Positions 56,184 to 64,000 of a DNA stretch of 64,000 nucleotides are shown one piece after another (position 1 is the first letter of the stretch; every line of letters begins with the position of its first letter). The stretch covers positions 16,020-80,019 of the forward strand of contig JANQQD010000113.1 of assembly GCA_028285185.1 (NCBI GenBank), given 5' to 3'. The position numbers and the translations under genes are program-made. The DNA comes from Anaerolineae bacterium (GTDB lineage Bacteria; Pseudomonadota; Alphaproteobacteria; DSM-16000; Inquilinaceae). Under the pieces are notes generated by a model. The model was not told the DNA's origin, searched no databases, and was given only the letters and a program-made list of their open reading frames with translations.

Positions 56184-58322
56184 CTATCCCGTTTCGTCTG
56201 TCGGTGCTGCGCGTAGCGCATCAAGGAGGCTGAAAGATGGCTCGCCGGAGACGGAAAGATTGTTGTCCTGCTCGTACGCCTCGATCGCACGGCGAGTCGA
56301 CGGCCCCATCACGCCATCGGCCGGGCCGGGGTCGTATCCCTGCTCGGCCAGAAGCACTTGGATTTGCCGGATTTCTCCGGCCGTGACTGCGAGATCCTGT
56401 GCGGTTCCGGGCGTGGCCGGCTCGGGTGTCGTCTCGGGAATCGGTACATCGACCGCTTCGGGAATGCCGCCCTCGCCAATCGCCGGGGAGATGCGGGCAA
56501 GGGCATCGACCGCCTGCGCGTCCCCGGCCTCCGCAGCGACGCGATACCATCCGGCCGCAGCAGTCAGATCGGGCGCGCCATCCAGTCCCTCTTCGAACAG
56601 CCGGCCGAGATGGAACGCGCCGCGGGGATTGCCCTGTGCGCTCGCGGCCTGGAACCATGTCGCGGCCTGCACCAGGTCGCGTTCGGTTCCGTTACCGAGC
56701 ATATAGGCCAAGCCGACAGCGTTCTCCGCATCCGGATGGTTGGCATTCGCGGCCTCCAGAAACATCTCGAAGGCCGCTTCGCTGTCCTGCTCCACACCAA
56801 GGCCGCGTTCCGTCAGCACGCCCAGGTTGTAGCGGGCGTTGACGATGCCGGCGTCGGCGGACCGCGCATACCAGAAGGCCGCCCGTTCGAAGTTCTGTGG
56901 GATCGTGGTGCCGATTGCGTATGACGTGGCCAGGTCATGCTGCGCCTCGGGGTTGCCCTCCAAGGCGAGTGCCGCGACCTGTCGTAGATCGTCGGGTGCA
57001 TCATCGGGCAGCGGGGCCAGATCACTGAGCTCGACCGTCTCGACCTCCGTGACGGGCAGCGACGCGACCTCAGGACCCGGATCGCTGGACAGTTCCGGTG
57101 CGGCTGATTCGGTGTCGCCGGGCTCGTCAGCTGCCAATTCCGCGGCGTCGGCTTCGCTGTCTTCGGTCATCGCCTCTGCGGCCGCGCCGTCGTCGACCTC
57201 CACGGCCTCCGCTTCGGCAGTCTCAACGTCTTCGACGACTTCCGCTTCGGGGTCGCTGCCTTCAGCCGCGGCGGGTTCCGGGTCTTCCTGCGAAACGTCG
57301 CCGGGAACCGGGCCCATTTCGACCGAAGGATCACCGGCCGGCCCATCGTTGACGACGCCGGCGGCGACCGATGCCCCCTCGACAGGATCGTCTTCGGTCC
57401 CGGTCACCTCGTCCGCACCGCCGGCGGCATCTTCGGGGGCTGCGCCGGCCGCATCGTCGTCCTGCAACGGGGACTGGCCCGGCACCGGGATCGTCTCATC
57501 CGGTTCCTGGTCCGCCAGGCTGGCGTCCGCTGTCTGATCCTCCGTGGTGTCCTGTGCGTCGTCCAGAACCATATAGGCACCGCCGACAACGACCGCGGCG
57601 GCAATCACGGCCCAGAAAGCCACACGTCCGGCGCTGCGGCTGCGGCGGCGCCGGCTCGGCGCGGTGGTATTGATGGGGCTTTGGGCCGCAAAGGGCGGCG
57701 TGGCGTCGACGGCCTCCTCCTGATCCGCGTCGTTCCGATCGTCCAATGCCGAGGCTGCATCCGCTTCGGCCGGATCCGGCGGTTCCGGCGCCCTTTCGGC
57801 GAAACGGTCGGCAATCCGGCTGTGGCGTTCCTCGGCAACGCGTTCGTCCGGATCCTGAGGGGGGGCGAAGGATCCCGGCAAGGGCGGCGGCGGAGCGAAG
57901 GATGATCCCGACAGCTCGGAGTCTACCGGGCCTGTCACCAGGGACGGCTCGTCAGGGTCGGGTTCCATGGAGCCGGTATCGGCAGTCCGATCATCGGTTC
58001 CTGCCGTATCCTCGGAAGTGTCGGCGACCACGCGGAAATCCGAGGGCGCCGCGTCCGCATCATCGCCAGCCGGCGGTGTCGGCGTTTCGGTTTCAGCGTC
58101 CACGGCAGGGGGCACCGCCGCCGGAGCCTGGCGCGGCGTGTCGGGTTCGGTGAGGCTCGTCTCGGCCAAGCTCGTCAGCCGGTCGACCTTCTCTTCGACC
58201 CGTTCCAATCGCCGCACCATGCTCTGCAGCGCATTGCGGATTTCAGCGGCGGTGACTTGACGTTCCTGCGGAGGCACCACCCGGGCAACCTGAGCGGGGC
58301 GTTTCGGTTGCTGGTTGCTCAT
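56184..58322 (-). CDS. Sel1-repeat protein with C-terminal peptidoglycan-binding domain
   Basis: 712 aa from ATG 58322, preceded by GGGGGGA eight bases upstream (an in-frame ATG at 58382 is possible). Short coiled coil near the start (QSMVRRLERVEEKVDRLTSL), an acidic linker, one membrane helix (VAFWAVIAAAVVVGGAYMVL, about residue 240), a second long Asp/Glu/Ala-rich region, then four Sel1 repeats (about 460-610; NARYNLGVLTERGLGVEQDS). Last is a PG-binding type 1 domain (IRQIQVLLAEQGYDPGPADG). Topology suggests the repeats and wall-binding domain are periplasmic. Similar proteins act in cell-pole or envelope organisation. Confidence 0.85.
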   Translation of the reverse strand: MSNQQPKRPAQVARVVPPQERQVTAAEIRNALQSMVRRLERVEEKVDRLTSLAETSLTEPDTPRQAPAAVPPAVDAETETPTPPAGDDADAAPSDFRVVADTSEDTAGTDDRTADTGSMEPDPDEPSLVTGPVDSELSGSSFAPPPPLPGSFAPPQDPDERVAEERHSRIADRFAERAPEPPDPAEADAASALDDRNDADQEEAVDATPPFAAQSPINTTAPSRRRRSRSAGRVAFWAVIAAAVVVGGAYMVLDDAQDTTEDQTADASLADQEPDETIPVPGQSPLQDDDAAGAAPEDAAGGADEVTGTEDDPVEGASVAAGVVNDGPAGDPSVEMGPVPGDVSQEDPEPAAAEGSDPEAEVVEDVETAEAEAVEVDDGAAAEAMTEDSEADAAELAADEPGDTESAAPELSSDPGPEVASLPVTEVETVELSDLAPLPDDAPDDLRQVAALALEGNPEAQHDLATSYAIGTTIPQNFERAAFWYARSADAGIVNARYNLGVLTERGLGVEQDSEAAFEMFLEAANANHPDAENAVGLAYMLGNGTERDLVQAATWFQAASAQGNPRGAFHLGRLFEEGLDGAPDLTAAAGWYRVAAEAGDAQAVDALARISPAIGEGGIPEAVDVPIPETTPEPATPGTAQDLAVTAGEIRQIQVLLAEQGYDPGPADGVMGPSTRRAIEAYEQDNNLSVSGEPSFSLLDALRAAPTDETG

Positions 58323-58493
58323 GCCACAGTCCCCCCGAATGTCAGCAGCGGCTTCATGCATCCGCAGGCCAATTTGGCACAAATATCAGGGCTTTTAGTC
58401 ATTGTTCGTAAGCGCCGCAACAAGATATGCCGGGCTCGACTTGCGACTGCGGGGTAAACGGGCTAGTGTCCGCCTCCCTCGCAGCCGGCCCAT

Positions 58494-58568
58494 TGGGGCG
58501 TAGCCAAGCGGTAAGGCAGCGGTTTTTGGTACCGCCATGCGCAGGTTCGAATCCTGCCGCCCCAACCA
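58494..58568 (+). tRNA. tRNA-Gln(TTG)
   Basis: 75 bases including the encoded CCA. Acceptor TGGGGCG pairs with CGCCCCA, discriminator A. The anticodon loop contains TTG (TTTTTGGTA). D-arm AGCCAAGCGGTAAGGCA and T-loop GGTTCGAATCC are normal. Confidence 0.96.
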
Positions 58569-58623
58569 GCAGCCGGACTTGCGCCTGCGGTCTCCGTAGC
58601 GCGCTATTCCATAGCATTGCGGA

Positions 58624-60243
58624 TTACCGCCGATGGCGCCGCATCCGCCGGACGATGGTATTCAGGACCTGGTCGGCGTCGACTTCTTGCACCCAGGCTC
58701 GGGCATACGATGCCGCACCGCTTTGCGGGCGATGATCGTGCGGCAAGTCATCGAAGAACATCCGCAAGGGCACCGACACCGCCTGACCGACGGCAATCGC
58801 TTCGCGGTCACGCAGCGACGGCAGCGAGTCGACCAGCCCAAGCCCCGATTCCGTCAGGGTGGCGCGCACGAAATCCTGGTCGCGCTGGTTGGAAAGTCTC
58901 AATGCCAGGATGGTATTGCACTGTGCCAGCATACCGGCCGCCAGCTCGGACGGCCGCTGACTGACCAGGCATAGCGACACACCGTATTTGCGCCCCTCTT
59001 TGGCGATCCGGCCGACGGCCTGCTTCGTGCTGGCGAAGCCGAACTCGTCGCTGAGCGGCGCATAGCGATGGGCTTCCTCACAGACCAGCAGCACCGGCAC
59101 CTGCTGGTCGCTCGACTGCGCGAAGTCGAAGGTCATCCGGCAGATCAGCGAGACCACCACGTTCAGGATCTCCGACGGGACACCGGAAAGATCGACGATG
59201 GTGATCGGCTTGCCACCGGTCGGCACGCGGTAGAGCGTGCCCAGGATCGATGCGAAATTGTCGCGCACCGTGATGCCGGGGAACATGAAGGAATAGCGCC
59301 GGTCGTTGGAGAGCGTGGCAAGCCTGGCCTTCAGCCTCAGATACGGCTCGCTATCCGATGGGCGCTGCAAGCGGCCCATTTTCTCGTTAAGGATGCGGGT
59401 CAGGTCCGACAGCCGGTAAGGCACGGGTGTATCGATGGTCACCCAGTCGACCGATTCGATGCCCGACGCAAAGGCGCGCTTTGCGTCCAGGATCGCGTCC
59501 GACAGGATCGCGGCCTCTGCTTCCGTCTGGTCGCCGCGGTTGCTGACCATGATCTCCCGTATCTCCTCAAAGTTGAGAAGCCAGTAGGGAAGGTCCAGAT
59601 TCTCCTGGGTCAGCACTTCGGCCATGTCGCCGAAGGCGCGGGCATATTCGTTGTGCAGGTCGATGATCAGAACGTGACCCGCGGAGATCTGCGTGAGAAT
59701 CCGCCGCAGGATGAGGGCGACGACACAGGATTTGCCGGTGCCGGTGGATCCGAGCACGGCGAAATGCCGGCTCAACAGGTCGTCGACCGAAAGGTAGGCG
59801 GGAACGTTACGGTCTTTGTGAACGGTGCCGACGGGAACGCAGGTGATGCTGGGCCGAGCATAGACCGTGCGCAGGTCTTCCGCATTGGTCGCGAGGACCG
59901 GATTGCCCAGACCCGGATAGATCGACACCCCCCGCATGAACGATGACGCTTCGCCGGAAACGCTGGTCACGACCTCGCCCAGCAGTTCCACCTCGATGAT
60001 CTTCATCTCGGCTTCGCCGGGCTCCATGGCCGGGATCGGGATATTGAGGCCGGTGACGAGTCCGTAGACGGTGGAGTCCGGTGATCGCATGCGCACCACC
60101 GAGCCAATCTGCGGGGGGTGCAAGCCGGTCTTCCGTTCGTCTTCCAGAACGACGATGACCTGCGATCCGGCGATCGAGACGATGCGCCCGATGACGAGGT
60201 CTCCATCGTCCATGCCGGCCGGCGTCGCTGGTTCTAGCACCAT
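58624..60243 (-). CDS. HerA-like DUF87 ATPase/helicase
   Basis: 539-residue hexameric-type ATPase. An N-terminal HAS-barrel (DLVIGRIVSIAGSQVIVVLE) is followed by the RecA-like core: Walker A FAVLGSTGTGKSCVVALILR, Walker B VPVLLVCEEAHRYAP, and the Arg-finger region SQRPSELAAGMLAQCNT. In archaea HerA works with NurA in end resection, and bacterial relatives sometimes sit in defence islands. Here the neighbours are a histidine kinase and housekeeping genes, so a general DNA-processing role is more likely. Confidence 0.9.
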   Translation of the reverse strand: MVLEPATPAGMDDGDLVIGRIVSIAGSQVIVVLEDERKTGLHPPQIGSVVRMRSPDSTVYGLVTGLNIPIPAMEPGEAEMKIIEVELLGEVVTSVSGEASSFMRGVSIYPGLGNPVLATNAEDLRTVYARPSITCVPVGTVHKDRNVPAYLSVDDLLSRHFAVLGSTGTGKSCVVALILRRILTQISAGHVLIIDLHNEYARAFGDMAEVLTQENLDLPYWLLNFEEIREIMVSNRGDQTEAEAAILSDAILDAKRAFASGIESVDWVTIDTPVPYRLSDLTRILNEKMGRLQRPSDSEPYLRLKARLATLSNDRRYSFMFPGITVRDNFASILGTLYRVPTGGKPITIVDLSGVPSEILNVVVSLICRMTFDFAQSSDQQVPVLLVCEEAHRYAPLSDEFGFASTKQAVGRIAKEGRKYGVSLCLVSQRPSELAAGMLAQCNTILALRLSNQRDQDFVRATLTESGLGLVDSLPSLRDREAIAVGQAVSVPLRMFFDDLPHDHRPQSGAASYARAWVQEVDADQVLNTIVRRMRRHRR

Positions 60244-60257
60244 ATCCCCTTCCTGCC

Positions 60258-61220
60258 CTATGCCGCCGAAGGCTGGCCGTCGGTGTCGGTCTCGGCCTCT
60301 TGCCGCCGCTGCAGCAGGCGATTGGCCGGCAGGCGGATCTTCACCCGGGTGCCTACGCCGACCTCGCTGTCCAGTTCGAGGCTGCCGCCGTGTTGCTCCA
60401 CCAGGGCCAGACTGATGGGAAGCCCAAGACCGGCGCCGCCGTGACGTCGATTCAGACCATGATCCGCTTGGCCAAACGGCAGCATGATCCTGCCCATGTT
60501 CTGCGGGGCGATCCCGACCCCCGTATCGACGACATCGATCGCCAGTTGTCCCCTCGGTGTCACAAAGGCGTCTATCAGGATCTTGCCGCCCGGTGCGGTG
60601 AATTTGATCGCATTGGACAGCAGATTCACCATGACCTGCCGCAGCTTCGTGCCGTCCGCCCGTACGGGGGGAACATCGCGTGACAGGTGCTTCTCAACGG
60701 TCTGCGACTTGTACTGGAACGCTTGGCGGACCATCGACAGGCTTTCGTCGACGCATTCGTCAAGGTGAACCTCGCCTTCCCTCAAATCGATCTGGCCCGC
60801 GGTGATCCTCGCATACTCCAGAACGTCCGAGACGACGGCCGATAGATGCTTGCCGGAGTTGTGGATGTCCCGCAGGTATTCACGATGGGATTCCAGCAGC
60901 GACTCGTCGCCAAGGCTCGACAGCATCATCTCAGAAAAGCCGATGATCGCATTCAGCGGTGTTCTCAGCTCGTGGCTCATGCTCGCCAGGAACACCGTCT
61001 TTGCCTGGTTCGCCGCCTCAGCGCTAAGCATGGACAGCCGTGCCGCCTCGGCCGCTTTTTCAGCCCGCATGTTGGCCGCCATCAAGGCAAGTTCGTGATT
61101 GCGCCAACCAAGCAATGTTCCCAGCTGCTGCGAATAGCGGTGGAGCAGCGTACCTTGCCGGCCCTGGCCAGGCGGTCGGAATGATCGGTGGCGAGCGGTT
61201 GCCATGTCAGGCTGATTCAA
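60258..61220 (-). CDS. Soluble sensor histidine kinase
   Basis: 320 aa. The phospho-acceptor His lies in FLASMSHELRTPLNAIIGFS; ATP-binding N box RQVMVNLLSNAIKFT, G1 VVDTGVGI and G2 GAGLGLPISLALVEQHGG are complete. The N-terminal 75 residues are helical, without membrane helix or PAS domain, so the signal input is unknown. No response regulator is encoded nearby. Start ATG 61220 or 61205. Located 14 bases upstream of the HerA-like gene, probably co-transcribed. Confidence 0.9.
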   Translation of the reverse strand: MNQPDMATARHRSFRPPGQGRQGTLLHRYSQQLGTLLGWRNHELALMAANMRAEKAAEAARLSMLSAEAANQAKTVFLASMSHELRTPLNAIIGFSEMMLSSLGDESLLESHREYLRDIHNSGKHLSAVVSDVLEYARITAGQIDLREGEVHLDECVDESLSMVRQAFQYKSQTVEKHLSRDVPPVRADGTKLRQVMVNLLSNAIKFTAPGGKILIDAFVTPRGQLAIDVVDTGVGIAPQNMGRIMLPFGQADHGLNRRHGGAGLGLPISLALVEQHGGSLELDSEVGVGTRVKIRLPANRLLQRRQEAETDTDGQPSAA

Positions 61221-61520
61221 GACCGTTCTGGAGGCGACGATAGCGTCGGACCGTTCTGGATGTGACAGAGTGTCTTACAAATATGGTTACGATCCAGTGA
61301 ATCCGACGGGACAGCGTCTGGAAATACTACACCCCTTAGTTTAGGCCCTTCCATGCAGCGTCGGAACGGGCGCGCACGACGAGTGATTTCTGAAGGCGGG
61401 GAGGGGTAACATAGTCCCTGCGACAGCAACCGGCTTGAATCCGATGCGCCGGTTACCGTGCCCGACCCGGCTTGCCGGGGCACGCAGGTCGCCGACGCAT
61501 GGCGGAACGAAGGCTGACAC

Positions 61521-62129
61521 GTGGCAGTCGAATTCACGAGGTGGTTCCTGGCCATCTTCTTCACCGCGGTGGCCGCATTCTACACGTGCCGGATTGTGCT
61601 GGCCGCCCGGCGCAGGGGAGCCTCACCGGTGTTCAACGGCGAGCCGGGCACCGTTCATTACTGGACCCACCTGATGTTTCGGGTGTTCCGCGTGACCATT
61701 TGGCTGGTCTGCGTCATCAGATTGGTCTTACCGGCCGCAGACGGTCTGATCGGCCCCGTCTATCCGCTGTGGACGGCTCCGGTCGTGCTTGCTGGCAATG
61801 CGCTGCTTGCCGTTAGCTTTGCCTTTGCGCTCCATGTCCATTTCTATATGGGGCGCGATTGGCACTCCGGAATTCCTGCAGACCACAGCGGCGTCCTGAT
61901 CACCACGGGTCCGTTTGCCCTGTCGCGCAATCCCATGATGCTGGCGGTGCAGGGTGGGCAGATCGGGCTGTTCCTCGCATTGCCGTCGGTATTCACGCTG
62001 GTCTGTCTCGTGATCGGCCTTTGGGCTGTCCACGTCCAGGTGCGGGTCGAGGAACTGGCACTGGCCGACCGCCACGGCGACGTCTATGCCGCCTACCGAT
62101 CGCAGACGCCGCGCTGGTTGCTCCGCTGA
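61521..62129 (+). CDS. Isoprenylcysteine carboxyl methyltransferase-like membrane protein
   Basis: 202-residue polytopic protein with five hydrophobic segments. The ICMT/PEMT-type C-terminal signature is seen in LITTGPFALSRNPMMLAVQG followed by EELALADRHGDVYAAYRSQT. SAM would bind in this C-terminal part. Bacterial members are uncharacterised; lipid or small-molecule methylation is possible. Start GTG 61521. Confidence 0.85.
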   Translation: MAVEFTRWFLAIFFTAVAAFYTCRIVLAARRRGASPVFNGEPGTVHYWTHLMFRVFRVTIWLVCVIRLVLPAADGLIGPVYPLWTAPVVLAGNALLAVSFAFALHVHFYMGRDWHSGIPADHSGVLITTGPFALSRNPMMLAVQGGQIGLFLALPSVFTLVCLVIGLWAVHVQVRVEELALADRHGDVYAAYRSQTPRWLLR

Positions 62130-62180
62130 AAAGGGGCGTTGCCGCGTTCGGTTCGCTCGCCCCGCACGCGATCAACCCGA

Positions 62181-62807
62181 TCAGGACCGCAGGATCTGCT
62201 GCAATTTCACGTACATCATCGCGGTCATCAGCGCATCGTTGAAAGCATCATGCTGGCTGAGTAACGGCAGGCCAAGCTCATCCATGATCGTATCGAACTT
62301 CAGATCGATCACGCGGCCTGGATAGGAATTCAGCCGATCGAGATTGTATTTGTAATAGTAATAGATCCGAGAAACTTCTATCGCCTTGTTGGGAAGCTTT
62401 ATCCCGAGCCACTCCAGGAGATATTTGTTGATCATGTTGATGTCGAATTCCAGGTAATAGCCCACCAGCGGCCGGCTGCCGATGAAATGGAGAAGCCGGT
62501 CCAGCGCTTCCCGGATTTCCACCCCCTGGGCAACATCCATCGGGCGCAGGCGATGTATGGTCACACCGCCGGTGCCGTCGGTCAGGCTGGGGCGCACCAG
62601 CAGCTCCAGTTTTTCGCTGGTGACGATGGTGTTGCCGCGGATCTTGACCGCGGCGATGGACAGGATGTCGTCGACCCAGGGGTCGAGGCCCGTGGTCTCG
62701 GTGTCGATGCAGACCAGCTCTCCGGACCGGTCGCGGTCGAACAGGAAGGCGTACGCGTCGTCGCGCAGCAGAAGCTTTTCGCGTTGCCGGCTCAGCCACC
62801 CAAGCAT
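62181..62807 (-). CDS. DnaQ-like 3'-5' exonuclease
   Basis: 208 aa DEDDh exonuclease. ExoI VCIDTETTGLDPWVDD, ExoII GYYLEFDINMINKY and ExoIII LLSQHDAFNDALMTAMMY contain all four acidic residues and the His. It is a stand-alone domain without polymerase contacts. The gene starts four bases after the CBS-DUF294 gene ends, an association seen in other Proteobacteria, where both are cytoplasmic. Confidence 0.9.
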   Translation of the reverse strand: MLGWLSRQREKLLLRDDAYAFLFDRDRSGELVCIDTETTGLDPWVDDILSIAAVKIRGNTIVTSEKLELLVRPSLTDGTGGVTIHRLRPMDVAQGVEIREALDRLLHFIGSRPLVGYYLEFDINMINKYLLEWLGIKLPNKAIEVSRIYYYYKYNLDRLNSYPGRVIDLKFDTIMDELGLPLLSQHDAFNDALMTAMMYVKLQQILRS

Positions 62808-62811
62808 GGCT

Positions 62812-64000
62812 TCAGAACAGGCCGAGATGGAAGTGGTGGCGGACGAGGTCTTTGGCGCGTTTGACGACGTAGAGCGCGTCTTTCAAGAGATCCCGTTCCA
62901 CCGTCGAGAGATCGTCGGCGTTCACCAGGTTGTCGTACGGCTTGCGCACCGCGATCCTGGCGAGCCTGGATTTCAGCCGCAGGCCCATCATGAAGTTGAA
63001 GGCCTCGATCAACTCCTCCGCCAGGGCCCTGTCGATGATGCCCTTTGCGCGCAGACGCCCGATGCGCGCGATAGTGCCCGTCTCTTTCAGCCGCTGCTGC
63101 AGGGCAAGGCTGCGGATGCCGTGCACGATCGGAAAAATCCCGCCCTTCTTCAGGTCGACCATGTCGCCTTCGTCGCCACGCTGGACGATCAGGTTGAAGA
63201 ACAGGCCCAGCGGGGTCTGAAAGGCTTCGGTCGTGCGGGCGAAATGGGCATAGAAGGCGTCGTTGTCGGCCAGCAGGTCGAACATGTAGCTCTTCGCCGT
63301 GTCCAGCAGAGATGCATCTCCGGCCACGGCGATGGCGTCGTAGAAGATGGCAAGGTTTAGGTTGCCCGGTCCGCTGGGCTTGCGGATCCACTGGTAGATC
63401 TCTTGCCGGAAGCCCGATAGCGGCCGCGTCCATTCCGGATTGGTCACCATCACGTTGCCCGGGCATGGAGGATACCCGAACTCCAGCAGCCCCTGGGAGA
63501 AGCAGCCGCAGAACTCCTCCAGACCCGGGATCTCGACGCCGTCGCGCAGGATCAGCCCGTTGTCCTGGTCCGTGCGCAGGATCTGCTCGCCGCGCCCCTC
63601 GCTGCCCATCACCACCAGACAGGTGTTCTCCACGATCTCCGGCGTTGCCAGATGGTGGAACAGCTTGGACATGAGCTTGCGGTTCAGTTCTGTCACCAGG
63701 TCGGCGATGAACTGGATCTTCACGCCCTGGACGTGCAGCGAGGCAACCAGTTCGTCCATGCGCGCGCTGACGGCCTTCATCTCGTCCAGCGTGTGTGCCC
63801 GCTCAAGCTGGACGGAAATGAGGTGCGAATGGCTGGACAGGAAGCTCAGAAGGTCGATCTCGTCCAGCGTGCCGATGATCTGATCGTCTTCATCGACGAC
63901 GACGACGCGCCGGATCGAATGGCGGGTCATCAGGATCAGGGCGTTGTAGAGAAACTCGTCGGCCCGCACGGTCACCAGATCGAAATGGGCGAAGTCGCCG
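62812..64000 (-). CDS. CBS-domain DUF294 nucleotidyltransferase-like protein (5' end outside window)
   Basis: The frame is open to the right edge, so the N-terminus is missing; GTG 63975 is only an internal codon. Visible: the second CBS motif (ILMTRHSIRRVVVVDEDDQI), then the DUF294 nucleotidyltransferase-like domain with LVVMGSEGRGEQILRTDQDN, where Gly-Ser and the Asp pair form the active-site pattern. A helical C-terminal substrate-binding domain (DUF294_C) follows. Related to signal-transduction proteins with cyclic-nucleotide/CBS input, resembling GlnD-type transferases. Coupled to the exonuclease gene downstream. Confidence 0.88.
   Translation of the reverse strand, partial: GDFAHFDLVTVRADEFLYNALILMTRHSIRRVVVVDEDDQIIGTLDEIDLLSFLSSHSHLISVQLERAHTLDEMKAVSARMDELVASLHVQGVKIQFIADLVTELNRKLMSKLFHHLATPEIVENTCLVVMGSEGRGEQILRTDQDNGLILRDGVEIPGLEEFCGCFSQGLLEFGYPPCPGNVMVTNPEWTRPLSGFRQEIYQWIRKPSGPGNLNLAIFYDAIAVAGDASLLDTAKSYMFDLLADNDAFYAHFARTTEAFQTPLGLFFNLIVQRGDEGDMVDLKKGGIFPIVHGIRSLALQQRLKETGTIARIGRLRAKGIIDRALAEELIEAFNFMMGLRLKSRLARIAVRKPYDNLVNADDLSTVERDLLKDALYVVKRAKDLVRHHFHLGLF

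Noticed and set aside
58624..60243. HerA-like ATPase as part of an antiphage system
   Set aside because: No Sir2, NurA or nuclease partner adjacent; neighbours are a histidine kinase and housekeeping genes.

Overview
The window is high-GC chromosomal DNA of an alphaproteobacterium, probably from the Rhodospirillales. The order rpmH-rnpA-yidD-yidC-engB-argB, the nfeD-slipin pair and the SinR-like XRE regulator fit that group. The order-level assignment is inference; no rRNA is present to settle it.

Bases 1-27454 are one exopolysaccharide or capsule locus, all on the + strand. It opens with the 3' part of a Wzc-type polysaccharide co-polymerase/tyrosine kinase. GDP-L-fucose synthase, GDP-mannose 4,6-dehydratase, a NusG/RfaH-like antiterminator and a glycosyltransferase fused to a VanZ-like membrane domain follow. 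The variable middle holds a Wzx flippase, a candidate Wzy polymerase, many GT4 glycosyltransferases, two FkbM methyltransferases, an asparagine-synthase-type amidotransferase and a WcaF-like acetyltransferase. The locus ends with a GT2 enzyme and UDP-glucuronate decarboxylase (UDP-xylose). GDP-fucose and UDP-xylose are therefore likely precursors, and the polymer is probably methylated, acetylated and amidated. Many genes are joined by 4-base start/stop overlaps. Three genes have decayed: a sulfotransferase (6302-7143), a glycosyltransferase remnant (about 19430-19870) and a class I methyltransferase (24725-25360).

Bases 27455-49050 are a mosaic accessory stretch. It has a tyrosine recombinase divergent from a small XRE regulator across a perfect 22-bp palindrome, an OmpA-like proline-rich lipoprotein, an orphan Phd antitoxin, galU and a YdcF-like protein. 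Further on come a protein resembling the pore-forming domain of insecticidal delta-endotoxins, and three adjacent exported Cys-rich or Sel1 proteins bracketed by two 158-bp direct repeats. A double SnoaL-like protein, a 21-bp hairpin, an IS1380-type transposase scrap, a YopT-like cysteine protease, nfeD-slipin, an XRE regulator, a VapC-type toxin/antitoxin pair and a PPP-type phosphatase complete it.

Bases 49051-64000 are mostly housekeeping: tRNA-Ser(CGA), rplU-rpmA with a clear promoter and a leader hairpin, argB, engB, yidC, yidD, rnpA and rpmH with its promoter. Two envelope proteins, tRNA-Gln(TTG), a HerA-like ATPase, a soluble histidine kinase, an isoprenylcysteine methyltransferase-like membrane protein, a DnaQ-like exonuclease and a CBS-DUF294 protein that runs off the right edge follow.

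The strongest leads for something undescribed are the Cys-every-six-residues repeat protein with its neighbours and flanking repeats, the delta-endotoxin-like protein, and the YopT-like protease.
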